Shown here: one piece after another, positions 17,309 to 26,103 of the stretch
Layout: the number at the start of each line of letters is the position of its first letter
How positions within the stretch are numbered: the first letter of the stretch is position 1
Source: RI-106 sp964496875
Lineage (GTDB): Bacteria > Cyanobacteriota > Vampirovibrionia > Obscuribacterales > Obscuribacteraceae
Direction: 5' to 3'
DNA length: 64,000 nt
Assembly: GCA_964496875.1 (NCBI GenBank)
Contig: CAZCBH010000017.1
Span: 4,277-68,276 of the forward strand
The notes under the pieces: generated by a model
Databases searched by the model: none
Told to the model about the DNA's origin: nothing
Seen by the model: the letters and a program-made list of their open reading frames with translations, nothing else
Made by a program: the position numbers and the translations under genes

Positions 17309-20023
17309 GTGAATCAGGCTGACCCGGGCAAACCTACAGGTGCCGTTGCTATTTTTAAGTTGACAGCAAACCAGCGTCAAAAAATCGAAGATTGGCTCGG
17401 GAGAATCTCGAGCGCTGGTTGTGACGGAGAAGCTGCAAGACTGCTTTTCGGTCTGGGGCTGGCGCGCGCTCTTAGCTCTGAGGATGTGCCGCCTGTGCTC
17501 TACGAAGATCTGCTGGCTGGAGGTGGTATCGTCTGTGATGCGGCGGTTGAGCGGTCCCGTTTCGAACCCTTCTGCGCCCTGGCGGATGCGATAGTAGCCG
17601 AAGACATTGTCGAGGAACTCTATCGTGCCTCGTTAGTCTATGGTGCAACAGAGTCAGGAAGAAAGCGAAGCGGTAGTTACTATACTCCGGCTGAGCTTGC
17701 CCGAGAGCTTGCAAGAGAGGTTTTTGAAAGACTTCCAGCCGGCGGTAGATCCGCCGGGGAGGCCGGATTAAAGGTGATTGATCCTGCTTGTGGACCGGGA
17801 ATTGTGCTGCTCGCGCTAAAGAAATGCCTGGCGGAAAGTAGAGTCGAAGCTGATTTCTTCGGAATAGATCTTGATCCTGGTTCGGTTTTTCTGACTCGCT
17901 TTTTTCTTTTTAGAGCCGGACTGTCGCCGGATATTGCAGCCTCTAGAGTCGTATGTGGAGACTCCCTGAGACTTTTTGTCGAGGGCGATAGTCCCTTCGG
18001 TTCTCTATCTGAGTACGCTGGTGATACCGTATTCGATGTGGTAGCAGGCAATCCGCCCTGGGAGATACATAAGCCCAACACGAGAGAGTTCTTCTCTTTG
18101 TACGATCCCAATTTCTACAGTTATCCCAGGCAGGAAGCCCTGGTGCGTCAACAGGAGATCTTTTCTCTATTCCCTGGCAGTCGCAAGAGATGGGAGGCGC
18201 TAAATCGCAACTATGCGGAGAATGCGCGGTTTTATAAACGAGCTTTTCTGCATCAGGGTGGTGGCGACGCAAACTTCTACAAGTATTTTGTCGAACAGAG
18301 CTTCAGGCTTGCGGCAGATGGGGGCTTGATCTCTTTGATTGTTCCAGGCGGTCTCTATTGTGATTCCGGATCGGCGCCTTTGCGTCGTCTTCTACTAGAC
18401 AACACAGACTGGCTTTTGTTAAGGGGTTTCGAGAATTCCAATGGCGCTTTCGATATACATCGCTCCTTCAAGTATTGCTACTTTGTCGCTCGTAAAGGGG
18501 GAGTGACAAAAGCGATCGATGTCGATTTCTTCTCTGAAAAGAAGACGGATGCCGGTAGTGATGGCGCTGGCGCTGTATATGATGCGGAGGCGCTGAAGCG
18601 ATTCAGTCCTCGCAGCAATATTATTCTCGAGGTGGAAGGGGCTCTGACTTTAGAGCTACTCGAGAAAATCTATTGCGGCTCTTTTTCTCAATATCTCGGT
18701 GAGGCCGTCTTCGGCGACTTCCCATTACGCTATCGCAGGGAGTTCGACATGACTATGGACTCCTCGCTTTTCGCTACAAGGGATGTGCTGGAGCAAAACG
18801 GCTTTAGAAGCGATTGCAGCGGCAACTGGCTGGCCGGTTCCTGGAGGAGACGAGGCACGGCTGATACTGGAAGTGATGTCGAGGGCGCCATTATTTCCGC
18901 TTGTGGTGACTTCAGCATCATGTCCGATTCGGTGCAGTCTATTCGCCTGCCTCTTTATGAAGGGCGAATGATCGGGCCCTATGATTTTAGAAAGAAGAAG
19001 TGGTTGGAGGGCTCTGGTCGAGGAGCGCTCTGGCGTGAAAAGAACTTCGAAAATTCTCATATTGAACCGCATTATCTTATAGATGCCGAGGCGTTCGTGG
19101 CATCGCGGGCGGTGAGAGGTCTGAAAACAGGATTTCTCGCCGTGGGCAGTGATACGAACCGGCGTTCTATGATGGCTTCACTCCTGTACGAAGTACCTTG
19201 CGGCAACTCTGTCCCTGTTCTCTACCTCGAGGGTGATGGTGCAAAGACGATTCGCTGGCAACTCGTCTTGACCGCTATTTTAAACAGCTTCGTATTCGAC
19301 TTCGTGATCCGGCGAAGGATGGCAGGAACCAATCTCAATCATTTTGTGATCGCCGAATGTCCCCTCCCTGATTGCCGAGGCACAGAGGAAGAGGCGCTCG
19401 CTCTAATCGTCGATCTTGTCGCTTTGCTGAATATGGAGAGCCCCCGCTACTCGTTGCCGTTGTCTCAACTCGGTCTGCCGGGCATCGGCGCAGCAGATAG
19501 AAGACCTCGTTTATCTTCTTTGAGCCGTAAAATAGTTATGAGCTTGCTTGATGTTTTCGTCCTTCATCTCTATGACCTTTCGTCGGAGGATCTGTTCGTG
19601 ATTCTGCAAGACAGCCTGCTTGGAGAATGGACAACAGGCAGAGGCGCCGATTTCGTCTTAAACAGACCCGAGCCTTATTTAGATGAGCTTTTTGAGAGAG
19701 CGCTCATCGATATCGACAGGGAGTCCAATTTGGAGAGCCTTTTAATTAGTCTTTCCGATTCCGATAAGCTGTCGCCCTTGAAGCCGACCGGAAGCTATGG
19801 TGTCAATCCAAAAGGTTTTCATAGGGTCGATCGAGATCTTCCGGTCTGGCAGAGGCAGACAACTATCAGTATGTTGCTGGCTTATCTGGTAAAGCGCAAA
19901 GGACAGGCATATTTGAAGGGGATTGCTCGAACTTACACCGCTCGCCTGAGAACGGCTTCAGAGACAGAGAGTATCCGGCTCATGAACTCTTTGCCTTTGT
20001 GTCTTTCCGGCGAGCAGATCTAG
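17309..20023 (+). CDS. Eco57I-type N6-adenine DNA methyltransferase, orphan
   Basis: A 904-residue amino-methyltransferase. The family lead-in GSYYTP (122-127) precedes AdoMet motif I DPACGPG (158-164), then DLDP (187-190) and catalytic motif IV NPPW (248-251), the order in Eco57I/type IIG and PglX-like enzymes that methylate adenine N6. The C-terminal half (about 420-900) would contain target recognition. I see no PD-ExK or other nuclease motif before the methylase, and no restriction, BREX or DISARM partner genes are adjacent, so it looks like an orphan. It starts at GTG with no clear ribosome site, right after three tandem repeats. Its last 66 bases overlap the convergent ogt gene. Confidence 0.85.
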   Translation: MNQADPGKPTGAVAIFKLTANQRQKIEDWLGRISSAGCDGEAARLLFGLGLARALSSEDVPPVLYEDLLAGGGIVCDAAVERSRFEPFCALADAIVAEDIVEELYRASLVYGATESGRKRSGSYYTPAELARELAREVFERLPAGGRSAGEAGLKVIDPACGPGIVLLALKKCLAESRVEADFFGIDLDPGSVFLTRFFLFRAGLSPDIAASRVVCGDSLRLFVEGDSPFGSLSEYAGDTVFDVVAGNPPWEIHKPNTREFFSLYDPNFYSYPRQEALVRQQEIFSLFPGSRKRWEALNRNYAENARFYKRAFLHQGGGDANFYKYFVEQSFRLAADGGLISLIVPGGLYCDSGSAPLRRLLLDNTDWLLLRGFENSNGAFDIHRSFKYCYFVARKGGVTKAIDVDFFSEKKTDAGSDGAGAVYDAEALKRFSPRSNIILEVEGALTLELLEKIYCGSFSQYLGEAVFGDFPLRYRREFDMTMDSSLFATRDVLEQNGFRSDCSGNWLAGSWRRRGTADTGSDVEGAIISACGDFSIMSDSVQSIRLPLYEGRMIGPYDFRKKKWLEGSGRGALWREKNFENSHIEPHYLIDAEAFVASRAVRGLKTGFLAVGSDTNRRSMMASLLYEVPCGNSVPVLYLEGDGAKTIRWQLVLTAILNSFVFDFVIRRRMAGTNLNHFVIAECPLPDCRGTEEEALALIVDLVALLNMESPRYSLPLSQLGLPGIGAADRRPRLSSLSRKIVMSLLDVFVLHLYDLSSEDLFVILQDSLLGEWTTGRGADFVLNRPEPYLDELFERALIDIDRESNLESLLISLSDSDKLSPLKPTGSYGVNPKGFHRVDRDLPVWQRQTTISMLLAYLVKRKGQAYLKGIARTYTARLRTASETESIRLMNSLPLCLSGEQI

Positions 20024-20500
20024 TTCGTGTCTCAGAAGCCACTCTTTGTTGCATAATCCCCCGGCAAAGCCTGTTAACTTATGATCTTTGCTCACCACTC
20101 TGTGGCAGGGAATCAATATGGAGACAGGGTTTCTGCCGACGGCGGCTCCCACTGCGCGCTGGGCTTTTTCTCTGCCCAGCTCTCGGGCTATGTCACCGTA
20201 AGTGGTGGTGGCGGCAGGGGCGATGGTCATGAGCCGATGCCAGACCTCCAGTTGGAACACCGAGCCTTGAAGCTCCAGGTCAGGCATTCTGTCCACTCTG
20301 CCTGTGTCGAAATACTGGTCGAGGCAAGATACGACTTCGGACAGTCTTTCCGGGCAGCGAGTTGCGAATCTGATCTCTTTTTCGGTCCGGCTCGAAATAT
20401 GTTTGTGATTCTCGAAATAGATACCTTTGAGGGCGCCGTTCTCGGAAGCCAGAAGCAATAGTCTGCCCAGCGGGCTTGCATAGTGGTGACGATAACTCAT
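19958..20500 (-). CDS. ogt: Methylated-DNA-[protein]-cysteine S-methyltransferase
   Basis: Suicide repair protein that moves a methyl group from O6-methylguanine to its own Cys. A 180-residue protein of the Ogt type with no AraC or Ada N-terminal part. The active site is IPCHRV within NPVSILIPCHRVVSKD; the DNA-binding helix is YGDIARELGREKAQRAVGAA, and the C-terminal GFAGGLCNKEWLLRHE is typical. The start at 20500 is chosen because AAGGAG lies 10 bases upstream; the frame is open further but without homology. The start ATG overlaps the TGA of a possible 40-codon ORF (ATGA). The 3' end overlaps the methyltransferase by 66 bases. Confidence 0.95.
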   Translation of the reverse strand: MSYRHHYASPLGRLLLLASENGALKGIYFENHKHISSRTEKEIRFATRCPERLSEVVSCLDQYFDTGRVDRMPDLELQGSVFQLEVWHRLMTIAPAATTTYGDIARELGREKAQRAVGAAVGRNPVSILIPCHRVVSKDHKLTGFAGGLCNKEWLLRHELDLLAGKTQRQRVHEPDTLCL

Positions 20501-20619
20501 GATTTTGCTATCTCCTTTGTGAGCTGGCGGTGCCATAGATAGACCGCGGCATAAGCCAGGGTGACTGTCGCCCCACGAAGAAAATCCCGTCGAAGCGTCT
20601 GTCTCGGGCGGCAAGACAA
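20497..20619 (-). CDS. Possible small twin-arginine-signal peptide gene coupled to ogt
   Basis: A 40-codon frame (TTG start at 20619) ending in a TGA that overlaps the ogt ATG by the ATGA arrangement usual for translational coupling. It encodes LRRDFLRGATVTLAYAAVYL, a good match to a Tat signal (twin Arg, x-Phe-Leu, hydrophobic stretch). There is no ribosome site and almost no mature part, so it may be chance. A membrane-anchored micro-protein is the alternative. Confidence 0.28.
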   Translation of the reverse strand: MSCRPRQTLRRDFLRGATVTLAYAAVYLWHRQLTKEIAKS

Positions 20620-20734
20620 TGGTAGTAATGAACGTGTTTCTCTTTCGTCTCCATGGGCACACTTTATCTCATCTGAATATTTTCTTCCGGCAAATTTCGA
20701 ACATTTAAATCGCGGTAGAATTGGCCGATTTAGT

Positions 20735-21373
20735 ATGAGAGACAAGAAGTCAAAGAGCAAAGAGGGCAATAGTCAGATGCGGGGCGGTGAACGAATTAAT
20801 TCGGAGTTGAAGGAGCAATACAATCGTTATCGCTTTATGTTTTTTGCTTTGTGTGTATCGGGCTTTCTTCCCCTGGTTACTCTTCTCTTTCTCTATCTCA
20901 GCGGACCTGGTCTGGGTTATCTTGGTAAACATCTGACCACTGTGGTGGTCTTCTTTGTCCTTCAAGTGCCTATCTGTGCCATGGGCGGTTACCTGTTGGG
21001 TATTCGCAGAATGCGCTTTTTAGAACGCTCCAGTCAGCTTGTCGCTGCCGGCGAGACCCGGGATTTGCCGGCCAGGGGGATTTTCAAGATTACCGGAAGA
21101 GGCGAGTATGTGCTCTCTTGTGTTGATATCATTGACGATACCGGGGGCGAAGCCGTTACGGAACGTTATATGATCATTCCTACCCCGGCTAGCGAAGCGG
21201 TGATACGTTCACTGCCCGAGTTGGATTTCGATTCGCGCGAAGATGCTGATTCGGATGAGCCTGCACCGATAAGGCTCTCCTGCTACGTGGACAGTGAAAG
21301 TGGTAAGCTCGCTGCGATAAATTACCGGGGGACAGTGCTATTCGTAAGTCCGCCGGTTACTCTCTTTATTTAG
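20735..21373 (+). CDS. Two-helix membrane protein, unknown function
   Basis: A 212-residue protein with a basic N-terminus (RDKKSKSKEG), two hydrophobic segments (about residues 35-58, FALCVSGFLPLVTLLFLYL, and 66-88, TTVVVFFVLQVPICAMGGYL), then a cytoplasmic beta-rich domain of about 120 residues that begins GIFKITGRGEYVLSCVDIID. No family recognised. The start is uncertain between 20735 and an ATG at 20777 that has GAGGG 10 bases upstream. It ends 8 bases inside the convergent TfoX gene. Confidence 0.65.
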   Translation: MRDKKSKSKEGNSQMRGGERINSELKEQYNRYRFMFFALCVSGFLPLVTLLFLYLSGPGLGYLGKHLTTVVVFFVLQVPICAMGGYLLGIRRMRFLERSSQLVAAGETRDLPARGIFKITGRGEYVLSCVDIIDDTGGEAVTERYMIIPTPASEAVIRSLPELDFDSREDADSDEPAPIRLSCYVDSESGKLAAINYRGTVLFVSPPVTLFI

Positions 21374-21698
21374 GCGGCAGGTTGGAAGCAAAGGATATAG
21401 CCGGTTCCAGCCATTCGAAAAGGCTGGTATTGTTCATTAGAGCTTCCGCCTCTACCATTACGAAGCCGTGCATCGGCCTGCCTGTGAAATCCATGGTTCG
21501 GATGTGATCGTCCTCTATCATCTCCCGAGCCGCTTCACGACCTACTCGCAGGACCAGCTCGTCCTGAATGATGCCGCAACACATGTTGCCGTTGAGCATG
21601 AAGGCGATTCCGCCGAACATCTTTCTTTCACTGAATTCCAAGCCGCAGGCTGCCAGGGTTTTCTGTACTCTTTTGGCAAGCAATTCGTCGTAAGCCAT
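21366..21698 (-). CDS. TfoX N-terminal-domain protein
   Basis: A 110-residue protein equal to the TfoX/Sxy N-terminal domain: VQKTLAACGLEFSERKMFGG, then AFMLNGNMCCGI and LVLRVG. In gammaproteobacteria full-length Sxy helps CRP activate competence genes; stand-alone N-domains are common in other bacteria with no proven role, so competence should not be inferred. The start at 21698 is chosen because GGGAG lies upstream and homology begins here; an upstream in-frame ATG at 21725 has no ribosome site. It overlaps the preceding convergent gene by 8 bases. Confidence 0.88.
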   Translation of the reverse strand: MAYDELLAKRVQKTLAACGLEFSERKMFGGIAFMLNGNMCCGIIQDELVLRVGREAAREMIEDDHIRTMDFTGRPMHGFVMVEAEALMNNTSLFEWLEPAISFASNLPPK

Positions 21699-21958
21699 GC
21701 TCTTTCGGGCTCCCTGGAGGACCATATCGATTCGAGAAGCTCGAATTCTATCCTAATTCAGTTTGATCACCGGCACCTGGCTGAAATTTGGTAAAGATTT
21801 CTTCTTCGTTCTTATTCTCTTACGCTTATAGAAAGCACCCTGGCTGGATTGATTCCCTGTATCCGGACCGGGCGGTGTTAGCTATATCTAAAGAAGCCAA
21901 GAGCCATTATGTATATGATTCATTGGTGAAAAGCCTCAGGAATCAAAAACCTACTTAC

Positions 21959-23827
21959 ATGAGAACCCCGACCACCAGTGAGAGCCTGTCAGAGATAAGC
22001 GGGCCTGAGCTAGAGCCGAATCATCTCTGGACAGATGAGCGCCGCATGAAGCCGGCTTTTGCCGTCGGTGTTCTGATTGCGGCTTGCGCGCTGCTCTATT
22101 TTCCGGGTATGGGGAGTTTTCCGGCGGTCAATCCGGCAGAGGCTTACTATGTCGAAGCGGGCCGGGAGATGGTCGAGTTGGGTAACTACATAACTCCCTA
22201 TCTCAACTATCAAATCTATTTTTCAAAGCCTATTATGACTTTCTGGCTGACAGCCGCTTCATACAAGCTCTTCGGTGTCTCAGAAGCGGCAGCCAGGTTT
22301 CCCTTTGCCCTGATTGTCAGCGCCATGGTCCTGGGGGTCTATCTGTTCGTATCCAGGCTTAAGAGTGTAAGAGCCGGTCTCTTTGCCGGTCTATCGCTGG
22401 CGGCTTCCCCTCTTGTGCTGTTGATTGCCCGGGAATCGCCCATAGATATAGCTTTCTCGGCATTTTTAGCCCTGGCGGTACTTTCCACCGGTTTCTGCCT
22501 TGCTAAAGAAAGTCGCTTTTCCTGGACCCTGATATATAGCGGTCTGGGTCTGGCGGTGCTCACCAAAGGACCGGCTGCGGTCGCTCTTTATCTGATGGCG
22601 GTGGCTTTCTTCCTGGCTTTGACCCGGCCGGGCATCAGGGAGCTTGGCGGATGGTTGAGTCGACTGAAGCTCCTGCCTGGAATCGCGCTCTTTCTTTCGG
22701 TGATTCTGCCCTGGCATGCTGCGGTCTGGATGCAGACCGAGGGGCTCTTTCTGAAGGTTTTCTTCCTCTACGAAAACGTGGCGCGCTATGCCGGCCATAC
22801 TAATATGGGCAAAATGAGCGTCTGGTTTTTTATTCCGGTCCTGGCGACTGGATTCTTTCCATTTGTTCTGCTGCTTTTTCCGGCTTTCAAAGACGCGCTC
22901 AGTCTTTCTGGAAGACGGTTGAGAGAGGACCCTACGATGCGGGGTCTTGCTTTTCTTTTTGCTTTTGCCGCCGTCACCTTCACCTTCTTCAGCTTTTCCG
23001 GCACCAAGCTGATTACCTATATTCTTCCAGTGATGGCTCCGATAGCAGTTTTTGTGGGACTTTTCATAAATCGGCTCTGTCAGTCTGTCGAGGATTCGAA
23101 AGGCGATGAAGACGGCGCTTTGGCGCTTTGGCGCAAGACTTTCTGTATCTCGGTTCTGGTCTATGGTCTGGTCGCCGCCGCCGCTCTGGTATTTGCACTT
23201 CTTTATTTCAGCTCCTGGAGCATTTTGATTAAATCCCTGGCTGTAACAGGGCTTGCGGTGTTTTTCGCCGGTTCACTGACTCAGTTTCGTCTCTTCAGGC
23301 AGGGGGCTTTCGTGAAATCGGTCTCGGTCGCTTTTGCCACCATGGTCCTAGCCCTTTCGATAATAGCCAATACAGGGTTTCATCTCTTCTACACTCATCA
23401 AGAGGGAGATTTGATGAAAGTTTCGTCGAAAGCCGGACAGATTTCGGACCAGGTTCATATGTTCGGGGTCTTTATGCCTTCGGCTATATACTACGCCCGC
23501 GGTCCGGTGAACACTTTCTTTCTGACCAAGCAGATCAAACCGCTTCAGGCAGGCGACGGGATAAGCCGCACTATAATCGTGCGGGATCGTGACCTGCCTA
23601 AGCTTTCAGAGGTACCTGGTCTGGTTCTCGAGCCGGTTGAGAAAGCCGGGCAGTGGGGTCTGTATCGAATTAGCGGATTCGAAGTAGAAAAGGTTATGAT
23701 TCTTGAAGATGTATTCAGGATGCCAGAGGTATTTCAGAGTTTGATGGATGGAGACACAAGTATGGGACCCCTGACGGTGCCCTATGCTGCTGGAAGAGCC
23801 CGAATCGAAAAGAGGAGCCGGGATTGA
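21959..23827 (+). CDS. GT39/ArnT-like membrane glycosyltransferase
   Basis: A polytopic protein of about 622 residues with some 11-12 membrane segments, in the dolichyl-phosphate-mannose/ArnT (PMT_2) superfamily that transfers sugars from polyprenyl-phosphate donors. Key marks are the acidic loop after the first helix (VNPAEAYYVEAGREM, analogous to the D/E catalytic loop) and YFSKPIMTFWLTAASYKLFGVSEAAARFP, the conserved W/F-L..GxSxxxxRxP pattern. The acceptor (lipid A, protein or other) cannot be told. The start is uncertain: the frame opens at 21788, and 21959 is the first ATG close to the conserved part. Its stop overlaps the start of the phosphatase gene. Confidence 0.85.
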   Translation: MRTPTTSESLSEISGPELEPNHLWTDERRMKPAFAVGVLIAACALLYFPGMGSFPAVNPAEAYYVEAGREMVELGNYITPYLNYQIYFSKPIMTFWLTAASYKLFGVSEAAARFPFALIVSAMVLGVYLFVSRLKSVRAGLFAGLSLAASPLVLLIARESPIDIAFSAFLALAVLSTGFCLAKESRFSWTLIYSGLGLAVLTKGPAAVALYLMAVAFFLALTRPGIRELGGWLSRLKLLPGIALFLSVILPWHAAVWMQTEGLFLKVFFLYENVARYAGHTNMGKMSVWFFIPVLATGFFPFVLLLFPAFKDALSLSGRRLREDPTMRGLAFLFAFAAVTFTFFSFSGTKLITYILPVMAPIAVFVGLFINRLCQSVEDSKGDEDGALALWRKTFCISVLVYGLVAAAALVFALLYFSSWSILIKSLAVTGLAVFFAGSLTQFRLFRQGAFVKSVSVAFATMVLALSIIANTGFHLFYTHQEGDLMKVSSKAGQISDQVHMFGVFMPSAIYYARGPVNTFFLTKQIKPLQAGDGISRTIIVRDRDLPKLSEVPGLVLEPVEKAGQWGLYRISGFEVEKVMILEDVFRMPEVFQSLMDGDTSMGPLTVPYAAGRARIEKRSRD

Positions 23828-24513
23828 AGGGATTGGCCGGGATTGAAGGAATTGAAGTGGCTTTGAGAAGAAGATATGGAAGAGTCGGTAAGGAGAGGTT
23901 TTTCGCCTTTCTTGCTAGCGCTATTCTGGTTGTTGGCGGTACGACTTCCTGCGCTATGAAGGATGCCGAATTGCCTGCTATGAACAAGGCTCCGGTCATA
24001 TCGGCCAATTTGAACAAGGAGCTTCGCAACTTTCACAAGGTCAACGACTATCTCTATCGTGGTGGCATGCCTACACCGAACGGCATCCAGGCTTTGCATG
24101 ATAATGGCATCAACACTATTGTGGATCTGCGTTGTGACCCTCTAGGAATCGCCCTGGAGAAACATGTTGCCACCACCCTTGGTATGGAGTATATCAGTCT
24201 GCCCAGCGGAAACGCGCCGCCGCATCCGGCCAAAGTCGCCCGGTTTATCAAAAGGGTGAAAGAGATGGAAAAGGCTCATCAAGCGGGAGAAAAGGGGGCA
24301 GTGTTCGTCCATTGTAACGCCGGTTGCGACCGGACTAGTTTTTATCTGGCTTGCTGGAGAGTAATCGAAAAAGGATGGCATCCTGTAAGAGCCGGTGTGG
24401 AGATGCTGCGCTACGGCTTCTTGATTCATCACCTGGAGTTTCCTGTCACCAATGACGCAGACAAGCTAATCGTGCCGGGCCGTCCATATGACCAGAACAA
24501 TCCCCAGCCCTGA
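23824..24513 (+). CDS. Tyrosine/dual-specificity-phosphatase-like protein, membrane-anchored or secreted
   Basis: A 229-residue protein from a TTG at 23824 that overlaps the TGA of the glycosyltransferase gene; AGGAG lies about 8 bases upstream, which supports this start. A hydrophobic segment (about 27-40, FFAFLASAILVVGG) followed by TTSC could be a signal anchor or weak lipobox. The catalytic domain carries HCNAGCDRTSF (Cys-x5-Arg loop) near 155-165 and VDLRCD near 100, the pattern of atypical dual-specificity phosphatases. If exported, it could act on phospho-sugars, lipids or proteins in the envelope. Coupling to the glycosyltransferase suggests an envelope-glycan role (inference). A 14-base direct repeat (23817-23830, 23836-23849) flanks the start. 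Confidence 0.85.
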   Translation: MKGLAGIEGIEVALRRRYGRVGKERFFAFLASAILVVGGTTSCAMKDAELPAMNKAPVISANLNKELRNFHKVNDYLYRGGMPTPNGIQALHDNGINTIVDLRCDPLGIALEKHVATTLGMEYISLPSGNAPPHPAKVARFIKRVKEMEKAHQAGEKGAVFVHCNAGCDRTSFYLACWRVIEKGWHPVRAGVEMLRYGFLIHHLEFPVTNDADKLIVPGRPYDQNNPQP

Positions 24514-24546
24514 CAGTTGGTCGATTTCTGAACTTTTCGTTTTCTA

Positions 24547-25959
24547 TCAGAGCGGTAGGAATTCGTCGGTTTGATGGAAGCCGACTATTTTCTTGGTCAG
24601 TGGACCGCTGAGTAAAAGCTCGTCCAGGGCTTCATGCACATGGTCATCGGTAATAGATAAAGTATCGCCGTTTTTCGATTCTGATTCTGATTCTGATTCT
24701 GCCGCTATCAATGCCGATTTGCGCATTAATTCTTGTATGAAGGCCGGGCTGGCTCCCTCGGTTCTGCGGGTAATGCGGTCCATGTCCTCTACCTTCAGCT
24801 CCATGCCGCGGGCGTATTGTTCTATCAAGCGCTGTCTACATTCTCTATCAGGCAGGGGAAACTCGATAGCCTGATCTACTCTGCCTGGTCTGAGGGCAAG
24901 GGCCGGTTCAATAACTTCCGGGCGGTTGGTTGTTAGAAGGAAGAGAATCTCGGTATCTTTATTGAGTCCATCGAGTTCGTTCAGGAGTTGATGCAGTATA
25001 GTTTGTCCAAGAGTCTCATCACGAGTATGGGCGATTAAATCGACATCCTCCATAATCACCAGGGACGGTGCCAGCAATCTTGCCAGTTGGAAAGACTGTT
25101 TAATTAGCCATAGTTGCTCTCCTGACAGCAAAAACACCGTCACGCCTTCCAGGTATTGTGAAAAGAACTTGGCAGTAAAGGTCTTTCCCGTGCCTGGTTT
25201 GCCGTGGAAAAGTACACCTCTTTTGAGGGATTTGCCTACCGCTTTCAATTTTTCGGAATGCTTGTAGAAGCTGCCTATGTTTCGCTCTATGAGGTTCATG
25301 GTCTTTTCGGGCAGTACGATGTCCTCTCTGGATACTTCGGCAAATTTGTGAAACTGGATTCTCAGCCAGCCGGAGACGTCTCCAAAGCTCTCCTGACCGG
25401 ACAAGGAGATTACTTTTCCCCGATATATACTGTGTTTGTTTAGCTGCTCTCTAACCTGTTCGATGAACTCGGAACAAGCCTCCGGGTCTTTTGAGTAGAC
25501 CACGAGGTCGACCTGGTTGCTGCCTTCGTATATGAAGCTTGCCTCCACCGCGTATTTTTTCTCTGCGATTGTAATCAGATAGATGCCGTTTCTGGGGCAC
25601 TGAATGGAGGTGTCGGTGTCGGTATCGATGCACTCTTGCTGGACCAATGATACTTTCGGCCCTGGTGGGGGCAGCTCCTGAACCAGGTATTTGAGTCCGA
25701 ATCCGGCGTGACCGATTAGCTCATAATTTCCGCCTTGCTCCTTGACCAGCTCTTTGATGGCGATATGGAGATTGGGAAAATCTATTCCTTGGAAACTGCG
25801 AATAGCATTGACTAGTTTTCTTGGCTCTCTACCGAAGTGTTCTGTGATTCTTTTGATCAGGGAATCTCGTTTCATGAGCGTATTGAGAATTGCGCACCCG
25901 ATACCTACGCAGGAGACGACAAGAATCAGAATTACGAGTTTAAAGGTCTGTGGATCCAC
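24547..25959 (-). CDS. Membrane-anchored AAA+ ATPase (BCS1/FtsH-like, no protease domain)
   Basis: A 470-residue protein from GTG, with GAGG about 8 bases upstream. It has one N-terminal membrane helix (residues 7-27) and a middle domain of unknown type (about 40-205). The AAA+ module has Walker A GKPGTGKT (253-260), Walker B LVIMEDVDL (about 300-308), sensor 1 TTNRP and Arg finger RPGRVD. The helical lid follows, with a (Ser-Glu) run coded by a six-base tandem repeat. The arrangement resembles BCS1-type remodelers, or FtsH without its metalloprotease (no HEXXH). Substrate unknown. It is divergent from the TPR gene at 26104. Confidence 0.88.
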   Translation of the reverse strand: MDPQTFKLVILILVVSCVGIGCAILNTLMKRDSLIKRITEHFGREPRKLVNAIRSFQGIDFPNLHIAIKELVKEQGGNYELIGHAGFGLKYLVQELPPPGPKVSLVQQECIDTDTDTSIQCPRNGIYLITIAEKKYAVEASFIYEGSNQVDLVVYSKDPEACSEFIEQVREQLNKHSIYRGKVISLSGQESFGDVSGWLRIQFHKFAEVSREDIVLPEKTMNLIERNIGSFYKHSEKLKAVGKSLKRGVLFHGKPGTGKTFTAKFFSQYLEGVTVFLLSGEQLWLIKQSFQLARLLAPSLVIMEDVDLIAHTRDETLGQTILHQLLNELDGLNKDTEILFLLTTNRPEVIEPALALRPGRVDQAIEFPLPDRECRQRLIEQYARGMELKVEDMDRITRRTEGASPAFIQELMRKSALIAAESESESESKNGDTLSITDDHVHEALDELLLSGPLTKKIVGFHQTDEFLPL

Positions 25960-25971
25960 GATGAGCCTCGC

Positions 25972-25999
25972 TTGACAATAAGCCTGGCATTAAGATAAT
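25972..25999 (+). promoter_or_regulatory. Sigma-70-type promoter before the exported TPR gene
   Basis: TTGACA (25972-25977), 16-base spacer, GATAAT (25994-25999), about 100 bases before the TTG start at 26104. The -35 is perfect and the -10 matches five of six bases. The -35 lies just outside the divergent AAA+ gene start. Confidence 0.5.
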
Positions 26000-26103
26000 T
26001 CGGTTCGAAGTCTATCCTATTGAATACCGGTGTATTTGTTCGGTTCAAAATAGGTAAAATAAAAGTCGGCGACTGTAGTCATAGTAAGAGGAGCCCAGCG
26101 GAT

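Noticed and set aside
17309..20023. BREX or DISARM defence island
   Set aside because: None of the other system genes flank the methyltransferase, and the neighbours are receiver and repair genes.
20561..20734. Longer N-terminus for the membrane protein at 20735
   Set aside because: It would overlap the Ogt upstream region on the other strand and has no membrane or family signal; the membrane-protein pattern starts at 20735.
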